Part shown: positions 22,988 to 33,087 of the stretch, piece after piece
Numbering within the stretch: position 1 is the first letter of the stretch
Layout of the letters: each line of letters starts with the position of its first letter
Program-made: the position numbers and the translations under genes
Source: Actinomucor elegans
Taxonomy: Eukaryota; Mucoromycota; Mucoromycetes; Mucorales; Mucoraceae
NCBI GenBank assembly: GCA_026027325.1
Contig: JAMSLZ010000018.1
Coordinates: forward strand, 310,001 to 374,000
Direction of reading: 5' to 3'
DNA: 64,000 nt
The notes under the pieces: model-generated
The model's database searches: none
Seen by the model: only the letters and a program-made list of their open reading frames with translations
Told to the model about the DNA's origin: nothing

Positions 22988-24098
22988 GATCATTTACTAT
23001 CGCAAGAATACTTGTGAAAGATATAGGTTTAATGGCTCTTATATATTCGATATACTCATAATCTCGAGTTGCTATCATTTTGATGTATCATTCTATAGAG
23101 GATCGATCTTTCACAACAATGTCGCCACTACCAAATGTAGATTAAAGTTAATGTTTTCAAGCCCAAATATTTTTTTTTTAAAAAAAAAACTTATGTGGTG
23201 CCTCAAGTATAGTCAGGTTTCTAATAAGCCCATATCTTTTAAGCTTTCTAATACCTGTCTACGCTCGTACACAGTTGTAAAACTGCGCTCGTCAAAAAAA
23301 AAGCGCGCTGGTTATATTATGCCATCCGGAAACCAAAGGTTAACTTCGGTTTATGATTGATCTAGAAAGCGATTTCTAGTTTTGACGTAACCAACAAGGC
23401 GTAGCGATTTTCCTCAAATAGTGGCCAGCTAAGCCAACTAATAACAAAAGGCTACATTGCTGTTAGCAAACAGAGTCTGGTCTGTGCTTAATCATTTCTT
23501 TATCTGAATCCTCTCGTACCACTCTTTGATTATTCAGAGAATAAATGGATTGGTTGGTTTTGTGCACGCCTTAGTAGATATTTGCATGTGTAGATACATA
23601 TTGCCACGCTATCTTGTACGCTTGAAGTAGAAAGCTGTGTTCCAAACAACCGGCATTGTTTTCTTGAATTGAGGGAGTCCAAAAAATCAAATTTCCCGTC
23701 GTATGCAACAATAGATGCAACCAAGTTCTTGGCGCGTATAAAAGACACGAGCGATAAAGCCACTGTGCCTGAATGCAATACAATAAATTGCATCAAAGCC
23801 TTTCTTGAGTGTTTCAAACCTCTTTTTAAGCCCAATTGTTTATAAGTAGGGATTCTTTCAGTTTTTGATTATGATAACTCAAAAATAGCGCAGGTACCTG
23901 GATATTTTTTAATAAGATCATATTTACTACTCTATTCCCGGTTTCCAGGCTTGAATAGAGCAAGTATATAAATATGAACTATCTCCATTTTAGATTTCTG
24001 TAAGTTGTCGGGATTAGTTTCTAGCTGAATAATTATCTTCAAAAATAAGTTTTTCTTTCTCTCTCTCTCTTCCTTTCTCTCTTTATTTTTTACAGAAA

Positions 24099-25953
24099 AT
24101 GTCGACCATTGATGCACCAACAAATATTGAGGAACCTACTGCAGCTATCACAACGACAGAAGCGGAGCCCGCTACGACAGCAGCCGAGCCAAGTTCAACA
24201 GAAGTAGAGCGTACTACAGAAGAACCAACAACGGAAGAACCGAGTACAAGAACAGTTGCAGAACCAACTACTACAGCAGAACCAGCCACAACTAGCTTAG
24301 AACCATCTGCAACAGCTATGGAAACGACCTCAGTAGAAGAAACGACGCGTATCACAACACCGCCTAACACGGTAGATAGTGCGACCTCAACAACAGAAGA
24401 GTTGACATCTACTTCCATAAGAGAGACTTCTATTCCGACATCCGATCCTACTACCGATACGACACCAGAATCAACTACTGCAGCTGTAGAATCAAGTACT
24501 ACAGCTGTAGAGCCAAGTACTACAGTAGATACTACAATGTAAGCCTTTATATCTTAAAAGACGATCGATTAAGCCTCATACTAAACTATAATTACCTTAT
24601 GATCTCCGTTTCCCTTCTATTTATATACTTTTTACTTGATTTGTTCTTTTGGTCTGGGTATTACAGAATACAAACTACAACTGCCTCTTCTTTACCTTCT
24701 TCTACCTCTTTATCTCAAAATATGTCTTCTAATGAACCAGCTACACCAACGGTTGCAGATACAACCACACCTGCACCTGTAAGTACTACTACTGAGGCTG
24801 AAACTTCTTTACCTGAAACTACTACGTCTGCTTCTGTTGTGGATACAACTGTAAGTATAACAAGTGAACCCACCGTTGTTCCTTCAACAGAAACAAGTAT
24901 AATAGTTTCTACTACAGCTGCTGATCCTACAACAGCGGATACCACTGTAATTCCACCTTCTTCTTCATCTTCTGATATTATAACTTCAACTGAACTTCCT
25001 CCTACTTCCTCACAGATCCAACCCACCTCTGATCCGTTACCGCCTACTACTAGTGATCCATTACCGCCTTCTACTACAGATAATCCAGTGCCACCTACGA
25101 CTACTTCTGATGTACCCCCTCCAACTACAACTGTACCTCCAACTACAGCCGTACCTCCAACTACAGTCGTACCTCCAACTACAGTCGTACCTCCAACTAC
25201 AACCGTACCCCCAACTACAGTTGAGCCAACCACGACCACGGATCCACAGCCTACTACACCAGAGCCACCAAGGCCTACGACCCCAGAACCCACTCCCACA
25301 ACTACCCAACCACCACCACCACCACCAGTTACTACACCTACTACTGCACCTTCAGCATCTTATCGTACTACGAGTATTACCATCTCTACTGATATCACAG
25401 CCATTACTGAAATTGTGGAAAATGGTAGAACCATTACTGTAACTACAGTGATTCCCACCACGTAAGTTTTACTTTTTTTTTAAAAAAAAAATACTCTTCC
25501 GTCTGTGGAGCATAGATTTTTAATTTTAAATTTTTTTTTTTTCATATTTTTTATAGAACCGTTATACCAACCCTGGCTCTAGATACATCCGGTGGTGATC
25601 ACATCTCAAATGGATCATCTACTGGTAGTATTGTGGGTGGCGTGGTAGGAGGAGCAGCGGGTGTCGCATTGATTGTGGCTGGTATCGTGTTACTCAAGCG
25701 TCGTAATCGAAAGAAGGCCTTTAGCCGTGAACAACAAGAACGTCAGCTATATGATGATGAGTTTTATTCTAATCCTTACCGCCAAAATGATCAATGGAAT
25801 GGTGAATTTAATATGTCTGGCGGGGGATTTCCCGGTACTGGTGAACACATGAACCCCACCCGTGGTATGGACGATGATGATGAAGACTTTTATCGGTCAA
25901 AGCAAAACCGTAGATCTTGGTGGTCTTCTGTGTCCAGTGTATTTAGAAAATAA
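24099..25953 (+). CDS. Ser/Thr/Pro-rich mucin-like single-pass membrane protein
   Basis: Three exons, 24099-24538, 24667-25461 and 25557-25953, give 543 aa. About the first 410 residues are Thr/Ser/Pro/Glu-rich and low in complexity, a pattern expected to be heavily O-mannosylated in fungi. They include a VPPTTx tandem repeat. A single transmembrane helix follows (about residues 434-457, GSIVGGVVGGAAG then ALIVAGIVLL) with a KRRNRKK stop-transfer signal and an acidic, Tyr-containing cytoplasmic tail of about 85 residues ending SSVFRK. The layout resembles cell-wall stress sensors or Msb2-like mucins, but no cysteine-rich WSC domain is present. No N-terminal signal peptide is visible at ATG 24099; an acceptor sits just upstream, so either a 5' exon was missed or targeting uses the internal helix. 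Confidence 0.8.
25133..25222 (+). repeat. 18-bp coding tandem repeat (VPPTTx)
   Basis: Five consecutive 18-bp units of the form GTACCTCCAACTACAGTC within exon 2 of the mucin-like gene, preceded by one unit with a 3-bp insertion. Each unit encodes Val-Pro-Pro-Thr-Thr plus Ala, Val or Thr. The near-identity of units suggests recent slippage or length variation. Confidence 0.9.
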
Positions 25954-26138
25954 AAGTCATAAGGTTTAATTGTATTATAGTGTAGTAGAAATAAAGTCTC
26001 AGATAGCCTAACCCTACATGCTCATTGGCTCTTTTTCGTTCTCACACTTGGCATAAAACTACCAGTCTCGCTCGCCTTTCTTGTGTTATCCTTTTTTTTT
26101 CCTTCTCTCCTAATTATTCAAACGCGCTTATTATTTCC

Positions 26139-27337
26139 ATGTCTTGTACAAAGATTCGAACCTGTAAAATATGCTTAGAGAAAGATCAAGTCGATTTATT
26201 GATATCACCATGCCACTGTAAAGGCTCAATGTAAGAAAATAAAATAGTATCAAATAACGCTATTTTTTTTTTATATTTTATTGAACTGATTATCATAGAA
26301 AATACGTCCACCCTCACTGCATGGCAGGATGGAGGAAAGCACTGTTACGAACAGGTAGAGAAAGCGACTTATATCATTGTCAACTTTGCAAACACCGTCT
26401 TTGGGTAAAACAAAGAAGATTATGGGCTGCTTTATTACATTACAGAGGTATCTATTACAAATATATTCGTCTGATTGCAGTTAGATTCATACTTTATTAG
26501 TATTTCGAGTCATTGTAGCTGTGTCACTTTTAGGGTTGATACTAATACCAGCAGGTAAAAAGCAAACTATGGACGATTGTAAACCATTCTATATAACATG
26601 ATTTTATAGGGAGCATGATGAAAGCATTTATTCATTTTTCGGTATTATTATCCAATTATCCGGGCGGATTTACTCAAGCATGGACGTCCAATTCGCTCAG
26701 CCATTTAATGCTCACATCTATCACTGCATCATTACATCAACCAACTACCAATACAAGTCCATTTCGTGTACTTTATTCCCCTTTCCCGGTTTGCTTTTCT
26801 TCATCTGCCAATCATACACTCTTCTCAAGCAACATCATGTACTACCTTTTATTTCCATTTTCAGATGAAAGACTTTGGCAATTGATGCTATGCAAGCTGG
26901 AGCACTTTCATCTAGGGTTCTTTTTGCTGGGCAGCATCAATAACATCTACTTTACTTACAAAATCCTAAATGATATGTTTGACATTGTGCTACTGGGTCA
27001 AGATCAGCAGCAGCAAGAAGAAGAACCAGTAGAAATGATTGATAGTATCACAAGAAGACTTGGTAAATTATTGAAAGGTTTCTTACTAACTTACTGCTGT
27101 TCTTTGGTAATCCTGTTTTGGGTCCATTTCAATATCTTTGCCTTTCATGTCGACGCAAAATATGAGACCTCAAAGCAATTTGTTGCTGAACTACCTTTAT
27201 GGACCTTACGTTGGGTAACACTTGGGATTGCTGTAGTGGATTTTGCTGCTAGAGGCATTTATCGATGGCTCAGTCGAATCACAAACTGTGTCGACCAAGA
27301 AGATGTATTATCATTACCAGAAAATATGATTAAATGA
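26139..27337 (+). CDS. RING-CH (MARCH-type) membrane E3 ubiquitin ligase
   Basis: Four exons, 26139-26230, 26299-26447, 26501-26554 and 26610-27337, encode 340 aa. The N-terminal RINGv (RING-CH) finger is complete in C4HC3 order: CKIC, then SPCHCKGS, then YVHPHCMAGW, then CQLC within the first 70 residues. It recruits an E2 and ubiquitinates membrane proteins. Several hydrophobic segments follow: one right after the finger (exon 3, FRVIVAVSLLGLILIP) and others in exon 4, including a segment near LLTYCCSLVILFWVHFNIF. A short Gln/Glu-rich stretch lies between them. The multi-span architecture resembles yeast Ssm4/Doa10 only in having an N-terminal RING-CH; it is far smaller and nearer to metazoan MARCH proteins. 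Exon 3 uses the second of two nearby acceptors, since the first gives a stop. Confidence 0.85.
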
Positions 27338-27437
27338 GTTCTGTGTACATCAATCGTATTCTCCACTTTCATATTATACATATAGATATATGCATATATA
27401 ATAAAGGTTTTATTTAAAAAAGATTTTTAAAAGAAGT

Positions 27438-28548
27438 TTAGGCTTCAACAGCTTCAGGAGCAGCAGCAACGGGGGCAGCAGGTCTGAAATCTTGAGCGGA
27501 GGGCTCGACGATAGCGACATCTTCCTTGGGTTCAAGGATAGTGACGATATCGGGAAGACATTGCTTAGGACCGTTACGACCAGTAGGATCGTTATCCAAC
27601 ATGATCTTGACCTTGATACCCAAAACACCTTGACGCAAGTCAACGTGACGGACAGCAGTGGTGATGAAATCACGGGCAGGGTTACCAGAGTGGATCATGA
27701 AACCGTCAGCGAACTTCATGGCCTTGGCACGGGCAGCACGAACCTTACCGGAGACAACGACCTCACAACCCTTGGCACCAGATTCCATAACGAAACGGAC
27801 GACACCATAACAGGCACTATATACAACATAAAGATCAATATACATGTATGTACCACCGATCAATAGTTACTTACCGACGGACAGCCAAACCGTTGAGGAG
27901 CTTGAACTTGACAGACTCACATTGAGCAATGGCACAGAGACCACGGTTTTGGACACGTTCAGCGTAAAGCTCAACAGCGTTCTCGGGGAACTTGAAACGC
28001 TTTTGAACGAGAGTGGTCAATTCACGGATACGACGACCCTTCTCACCGAGAACGTTTTGGGTGTGAGTAGCACGGATGATGATTCTATTTGAAAAGATTA
28101 GTACATAGATCAGCCCATGATTCAGTCATTCGGATACTTTACTCAGTACGGGCAGGAGTAACACGGACCTCAACACCAGCATAACCATCTTCAGCAAGTT
28201 CGCGAGTGAAGAACTCGTTCAATTCGGCGTAGAAGACACCATCGGCGACCTATTATCAAAATGACATGTATCAGTTTGGTTGATTCTCTAACTTGCTCGT
28301 TTCTATATTCTAATGTGTGTATGTCCATTCGATCCATAATCTCTCTTTGTCTCAGTCACTTGTCTTTTGATTGCGGTGTCGAATGTCATTTTCCACACGA
28401 TTAGATTTTACAAAAAAAAAAAGAAAACTTACAAACTAGACAATAAAGGATGCGTGTTAGTCTTTCCATCTATCCATCTATCCATCTATCCATCCATGTA
28501 TTTGTTTACCTTTCTCTTCTTGGAGATCTGAGCTGCAACAGCGGCCAT
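27438..28548 (-). CDS. RPS3: 40S ribosomal protein uS3 (Rps3)
   Basis: Small-subunit ribosomal protein at the mRNA entry channel. Four exons on the complement: 28510-28548, 28143-28249, 27875-28084 and 27438-27816, 244 aa, the usual uS3 length. The KH domain motif is in exon 3 ([19 protein letters not shown]), followed by [13 protein letters not shown] and the C-terminal uS3 fold ([20 protein letters not shown], then [14 protein letters not shown]). The end is a short Ala/Pro/Val-rich tail. Codon use is markedly more biased (GGT, AAG, CGT) than in neighbours, as expected for a highly expressed gene. Intron 1 is 260 nt, the longest clear intron here. The 3' end converges on the RING-CH gene with about 100 nt between stops. 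Confidence 0.97.
28460..28498 (+). repeat. Tetranucleotide microsatellite in RPS3 intron 1
   Basis: CCATCTAT-type repeats, about eight tetramers, sit within intron 1 close to the exon 1 donor. Confidence 0.85.
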
Positions 28549-28923
28549 ATTGTATATCGATTAAAAAGGAGGGAAACTCTGCTTTTGCAGTTTGATACTT
28601 GCTTTTGGTCTCTCAATTCCAATTTTTTTTTCTGAGCTTAAGCTAGTGGCGGTCGGACGATGCCCGGACTTTATTACAACTCCGGTATTTTTCGGCTGGC
28701 GCCTGACCCAAGAACAATTTGATAAAACGCATCACTACTTTATATACCACTCATACTTATAGAAATCCATCACTAGAAAGGGTAGTACACGGCACCAATA
28801 TATGTCGATCTAGGATGTAACTGGACTATTTTGTGCGAAATCATTTAAAAGGGCCTTGTGGGCTATTTAGAATCCTTTTACTGAAAAAAAAAACTTAGCA
28901 CATGATGATCTGAGGTTTCTATT

Positions 28924-28980
28924 TATTCTGTGTATGGGATGCCAGTCAAAAGTGATAATTGGCCGATATAGATTGCTCTC
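28924..28980 (+). repeat. Dispersed ~75-bp element, left part
   Basis: TTCTGTGTATGGGATGCCAG then GATAATTGGCCGATATAGAT follow the consensus order. Confidence 0.55.
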
Positions 28981-29078
28981 TCTGTCTATATGAAATACGT
29001 TCCAACTATTGGCAAATACAATATATTGACTATGATTCAGTTTCACTAAGGCTGTAATAAATGTAAATTCCCTTTAGT

Positions 29079-29125
29079 AGAGAGTATTTATCAGGCTCGA
29101 TTGTCGACCAAGATCAATTAAAATG
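29079..29125 (+). repeat. Dispersed ~75-bp element, shortened
   Basis: GAGTATTTATCAGGCTCGAT then TGTCGACCAAGATCAATTAA; about 160 bp after the previous copy. Confidence 0.5.
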
Positions 29126-29305
29126 AATATGAGATCAGACCATTTTTGGCATCGGTACATTCAGCATTTGATTCAGGTTTAACATTGCATCTGAATACTA
29201 GCAAATGTTCAGACTGAACCACTCTATTAAGTAGGACCATTATTTTGATATTGAATATATTAATTTTTTAGTGACTGTAAAGTACAAGCATTTTTCGTAA
29301 TCTAA

Positions 29306-29380
29306 ATAGATAGATCAACAGATCTCTCAATCGATCTTGGTTGACAATCGCATCCGATGAATACTCTATACTAAAGGAGA
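29306..29380 (-). repeat. Dispersed ~75-bp element, inverted
   Basis: On the complement: GAGTATTCATCGGATGCGAT then CAACCAAGATCGATTGAGAG and a GATC-containing end; one of the best matches. Confidence 0.7.
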
Positions 29381-30125
29381 ATTACTACATCTATTGCAGT
29401 TTTTGTTAGACTGCCCTACAGTCAATAAACTATACTAATCAATACATGGCTGTAAATGAAACACAATTATCATCAAGATATATAGACTTACCAAGCCTCC
29501 TTTTCCTTGAATGTTTATTACCATTGAAACCATCAGCTTAAGTCTCATAGTCGTCTTATCTATAGAACATTCCAATCTTAGCAATAGATCAGCAAATGAC
29601 AATTGATTTTTGTTAATTCAATAAATATCCATTTAATATAAAAGAATCAATTTATGGATCGGTCGGCGTAAATTAGGACAAACACCGCTTTGAAATTTAC
29701 AAGTTCATTAATGATGATAATAGTGGAGAATCGTATGCTTTTTTTAATGGTCAAAGTTGTGTAAAAAGGCAAAAAGGCGAAATTATTGATCCAAACAGCA
29801 AAAACTTTATATCTTTCTAGGCCTCTGAAACGCGTTTATATTAATTTATAATCAAGACAATCAATCCATTGACAAGACCACACTCTGTTATATATATTTT
29901 CTTGAATTCAAGACCATAGTTCGGTTCATAAATTGATCTAGGAACGGCTCTATGTATTTTTTTAAACGATTTTTAATTGTTGCGCGTATGCATAGTCTCA
30001 AGGGTCGATAAAAGAGATACTCAACATTTCAATAATATGAGGATAGATAATATAAAAAGAAAAGAGAACGAAAAAAGCGGGTAGACACACTAAGAGACTT
30101 AAAGGAGTTCGCTAGTAAATGTTTT

Positions 30126-30338
30126 ATGATCGTTGGGCTAGTGTATCTTCGGCTTTACGCCGTTCAAGAGTCAATTCAGTACTGGCAAGAACAGCAACAG
30201 GTACAAAAGACTATTGATCAATCAACATTAGCCAGTAAGATTAATGCATCTGTCAATCAACAAGTTTATTACCAGGCAGATGCAGTGTTACCTTTTGCGC
30301 TCATAAAACAGCTGTGCAAGAGAGAACGTGTTAAATGA
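30126..30338 (+). CDS. Small hypothetical protein (70 aa), uncertain
   Basis: An ORF with balanced, Gln-rich protein-like composition. It starts with a short hydrophobic segment (GLVYLRLYAV), followed by a polar stretch (SIQYWQEQQQVQ) and a basic C-terminus (LCKRERVK). The first ATG at 30119 opens a different frame, so the start is doubtful and this could be a 3' exon. The layout, with one short N-terminal helix and a charged tail, resembles small mitochondrial inner-membrane subunits, but no family was recognised. Confidence 0.3.
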   Translation: MIVGLVYLRLYAVQESIQYWQEQQQVQKTIDQSTLASKINASVNQQVYYQADAVLPFALIKQLCKRERVK

Positions 30339-30761
30339 AATTGGTACATCATGTTCGAGTTTTGCTTTGTTAGATATACCACGGCTGTATCTACAAAACA
30401 CGCGCATTAACATTGTCTTTCCTTGAATTGGATAAAACATGAATAGAACCATGACTGCGTGCTTCTACATAAAGCCTTTTTTTTTCAGGTATATAGATCC
30501 TAGTGTCATGCATCACCATCCTAATTGTATTTCCCCCAATACATTGTATTAGCCTACTTGTTTATTTATGATTGATATCTACATAGTTGAGACATATAAA
30601 AAGGAGAAGATAGGAGTCCTGATACAAAACAAAGAGGGGTCTTGCTCTTCTTCTTGTTATGCGGAAACATCATCTTGTATGATATATAAAGGAAGCTTGT
30701 TGGTTTCTCTCTTTTTTTCCCTCTCTATAAACTTTTTTTCCATATCACTAATACTACAAGA
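30339..30761. other. Promoter-like spacer
   Basis: Contains a pyrimidine-rich leader (30700-30745, TCTCTC type) just upstream of the next small gene. Nothing else seen. Confidence 0.5.
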
Positions 30762-31007
30762 ATGTCTGATACCATGTCTTACCATCACAGATCCCGTATG
30801 ATGGATGATAACCAAGGTAATAGTAGAAGCAATGGTATCCGTAGAGACTCGTCTACTGCTACTCTTTTGACTCGCGAGCAACAGCTAAAAGAAGAGATTG
30901 CAAGATTGAGAAGAGAAGAACAAGAACTTCGAGAAAAAGACCATTGGGTTAAGCAAAACATAGTAGCTGTTAGAGAACAAATAGCAGCTGAAAGAAGGCC
31001 TTACTAG
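30762..31007 (+). CDS. Small charged coiled-coil protein (81 aa)
   Basis: Single-exon ORF, ATG at 30762 behind a CT-rich leader and TATA-like sequence. The first 30 residues are Ser/Arg/Asn-rich; residues about 36-76 are a continuous Glu/Arg/Lys helix with heptad leucines and isoleucines (LTREQQLKEEIARLRREEQE) predicting a coiled coil. No domain or signal peptide. Composition and leader support a real gene; function unknown. Confidence 0.6.
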   Translation: MSDTMSYHHRSRMMDDNQGNSRSNGIRRDSSTATLLTREQQLKEEIARLRREEQELREKDHWVKQNIVAVREQIAAERRPY

Positions 31008-32110
31008 ACAGCTGTTTATAACCAATTATTATTTCTTGTATATATCATACAAACATATATAGATATATTTTACATATATATATACACACACGCTAAATGC
31101 CAACCATACAAAGAACATCAAGTAATATCTACTGCTTGTCCCTCTTCTTCCTTTACAATACATCCCTTTTTTCAGCTTCCATGGTTTTCAGGCTCTCATT
31201 TCTGAATAATAAAGATGTTCTTTTGTGAAAAACTACTTGTATATATATATAAACAGGTGTTCAATCTAGCGTAGCTTAATTAGAATGTAAGCTATCAAAT
31301 ACTTCTAATCTTTGGATCAGTTTGTCATAATATGCATCAGTTTTTCAAACTAAAAATAAAAAAGAAGGGTTGCTTATTTGTTATGACTTCTCCTGTCTTG
31401 CTTCTATTACACTTGACAACCAAGAATCAGTAATGCCATCTACCCGAATAATCTACGGATACAAGCGGGGTTACTAATTTCTGAATTTGATACTCTGTAT
31501 CCAATAAAAGTAATTTGTATTTAACCTAGACGAATAAATTTTTTTTTCTTGAAAAGGAGGGTCAGAGTATCAACTACTGATTTCCAACAATGATGTAAAT
31601 GGATTTTCTGGTATCTGGTTTATAACTAAAGCCTATATGTAACAGGTTGAAGTATCCCTATGCATCTTTCTGCAGTTTTTGATTTATAAAAATAACTCAA
31701 TCATTTACCCAGAAACCAGGAACCAGAGTAGTTCTCAAAATTTTGAAACAGCATATATCCCTCTCAGATGAAGTGGCAGTGTCGTTACATCAGTCAATGC
31801 AGAAAATGACTACCTATAAAGCTTACTAATATTACCCTTATCTGTCAAATTTTGTTTACTATTCAGAAATGTTCTGTAAAGTGAAAGAAGGCAAATTCTA
31901 TAATTCAAAGCGCGTTCCAGATCGTCATCATCATTTAATATTTAATTCTTGAAAACCAATCAAAGGCGCGCAAAATCTCAAGCTGAAAAGGCGAGCTGTT
32001 GACTGGATTGATAGGACTTCTGCTGCCTACACTTTTTTGGTAACTTTTAATTTCATTCGTACTTGTAAGTTACAGGCCTTCTTTCTTGAAAAATAAAAAA
32101 AAAAAAAAAA
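31008..32110. other. Intergenic spacer
   Basis: AT-rich; TA-rich stretch near 31060-31090. The kinase start is immediately preceded by an A tract (32094-32110), an A-rich 5' leader. No gene seen. Confidence 0.6.
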
Positions 32111-33043
32111 ATGGCCTCACAAAACAGTAATCCCGAAGCAAGATATTTGAGACAAGAGAAACTAGGCGAAGGCACCTATGCTACTGTGTTTAAAGGCAAA
32201 AGTAGGCTTAGTGGCGAGACAGTGGCCTTGAAAGAAATTCACCTGGACGCCGAAGAAGGAGCACCGTCCACCGCTATTCGAGAAATCAGCTTGATGAAAG
32301 AACTCAAACACACCAACATTGTACGTTTGTTAGATGTCATTCATACTGAAAGCAAGCTAATGTTAGTTTTTGAATTCATGGATCAAGACTTAAAAAAATT
32401 TATGGATTCAACTGCTCGAGCTACACACGGTGCCTTGGAAACGGCTACCATCAAATCATTCATGTATCAACTATTAAAAGGAATCGCATACTGTCACGAA
32501 AACCGCGTTTTGCATCGAGATTTGAAGCCTCAGAACCTGTTAATTAATAAACGTGGTGAACTCAAGCTGGGTGATTTCGGTTTGGCTCGCGCTTTTGGTA
32601 TTCCTGTCAATACATTCTCTAATGAAGTCGTGACACTTTGGTATAGAGCGCCTGATGTGCTGTTGGGTTCACGTATGTATTCTACTTCAATTGATATCTG
32701 GTCTGCGGGTTGCATTATGGCAGAAATGTATACAGGAAGACCGCTTTTTCCAGGCACAACCAATGAAGATCAATTGCAAAGGATATTTCGCATGATGGGT
32801 ACACCTACAGAACAAACTTGGCCAGGTGTAACTCAGTTGTCAGAATACAAGCAACCTCACGTTGTTTATCCTCAGCAAAGCATTAGCCAAATCTTACCTA
32901 ATATCGATGCTTGTGGATTAGATTTATTAAATCGTATGTTACAGTATCAACCTCAATTAAGAATATCAGCCAAAGAAGCCTTAAATCATAGTTATTTCCA
33001 AGATATTGTTGGCAATAGATACAATAATACTGGTGCATATTAA
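32111..33043 (+). CDS. PHO85: Cyclin-dependent kinase, Pho85/CDK5 type
   Basis: Single-exon Ser/Thr kinase, 310 aa, the normal size for a CDK. Gly-rich loop GEGTYATV (about 19-26), ATP Lys41, cyclin helix PSTAIRE (52-58), catalytic HRDLKPQN (135-142), DFG (155-157) and substrate segment [13 protein letters not shown] are all intact. The Pho85/CDK5 signature is supported by [16 protein letters not shown], by [23 protein letters not shown], and by a T-loop reading [19 protein letters not shown] with Ser where Cdc2 has Thr, so CAK phosphorylation is not required. Pho85-type kinases couple phosphate and nutrient status to transcription, cell cycle and glycogen metabolism through several cyclins. 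The gene converges on CCT6 with 44 nt between stop codons. Confidence 0.93.
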   Translation: MASQNSNPEARYLRQEKLGEGTYATVFKGKSRLSGETVALKEIHLDAEEGAPSTAIREISLMKELKHTNIVRLLDVIHTESKLMLVFEFMDQDLKKFMDSTARATHGALETATIKSFMYQLLKGIAYCHENRVLHRDLKPQNLLINKRGELKLGDFGLARAFGIPVNTFSNEVVTLWYRAPDVLLGSRMYSTSIDIWSAGCIMAEMYTGRPLFPGTTNEDQLQRIFRMMGTPTEQTWPGVTQLSEYKQPHVVYPQQSISQILPNIDACGLDLLNRMLQYQPQLRISAKEALNHSYFQDIVGNRYNNTGAY

Positions 33044-33087
33044 ATACAATAAAGGCTTTTATATATACTTTTTATTCAAAATCAGGC

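Larger units (their letters stand above)
20508..24098. other. Long gene-poor region
   Basis: 3.6 kb with no supported gene. Contains two inverted dispersed-repeat copies (22778-22868, 22925-22987), a TA microsatellite near 21752-21768 and short AT-rich ORFs without domains. An ORF on the complement at 23530-23835 (101 codons) has fairly mixed composition but no recognisable feature. Just before the mucin-like gene there is a pyrimidine-rich CT tract (24050-24085) with a likely 5' UTR intron acceptor at 24095. Confidence 0.5.
28549..30125. other. Intergenic region with repeat copies
   Basis: RPS3 promoter at its left, then AT-rich spacer with three dispersed-repeat copies (28924, 29079, 29306). 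No gene recognised. Confidence 0.6.

Noticed and set aside
25053..25442. Leu/Gln- and Gly/Val-rich ORFs overlapping the mucin-like gene
   Set aside because: Other-frame shadows of the Thr/Pro repeat; their composition follows from the repeat.
28250..28509. C/D-box snoRNA in RPS3 intron 1
   Set aside because: CTGA words exist but no matching RTGATGA box or terminal stem was found.
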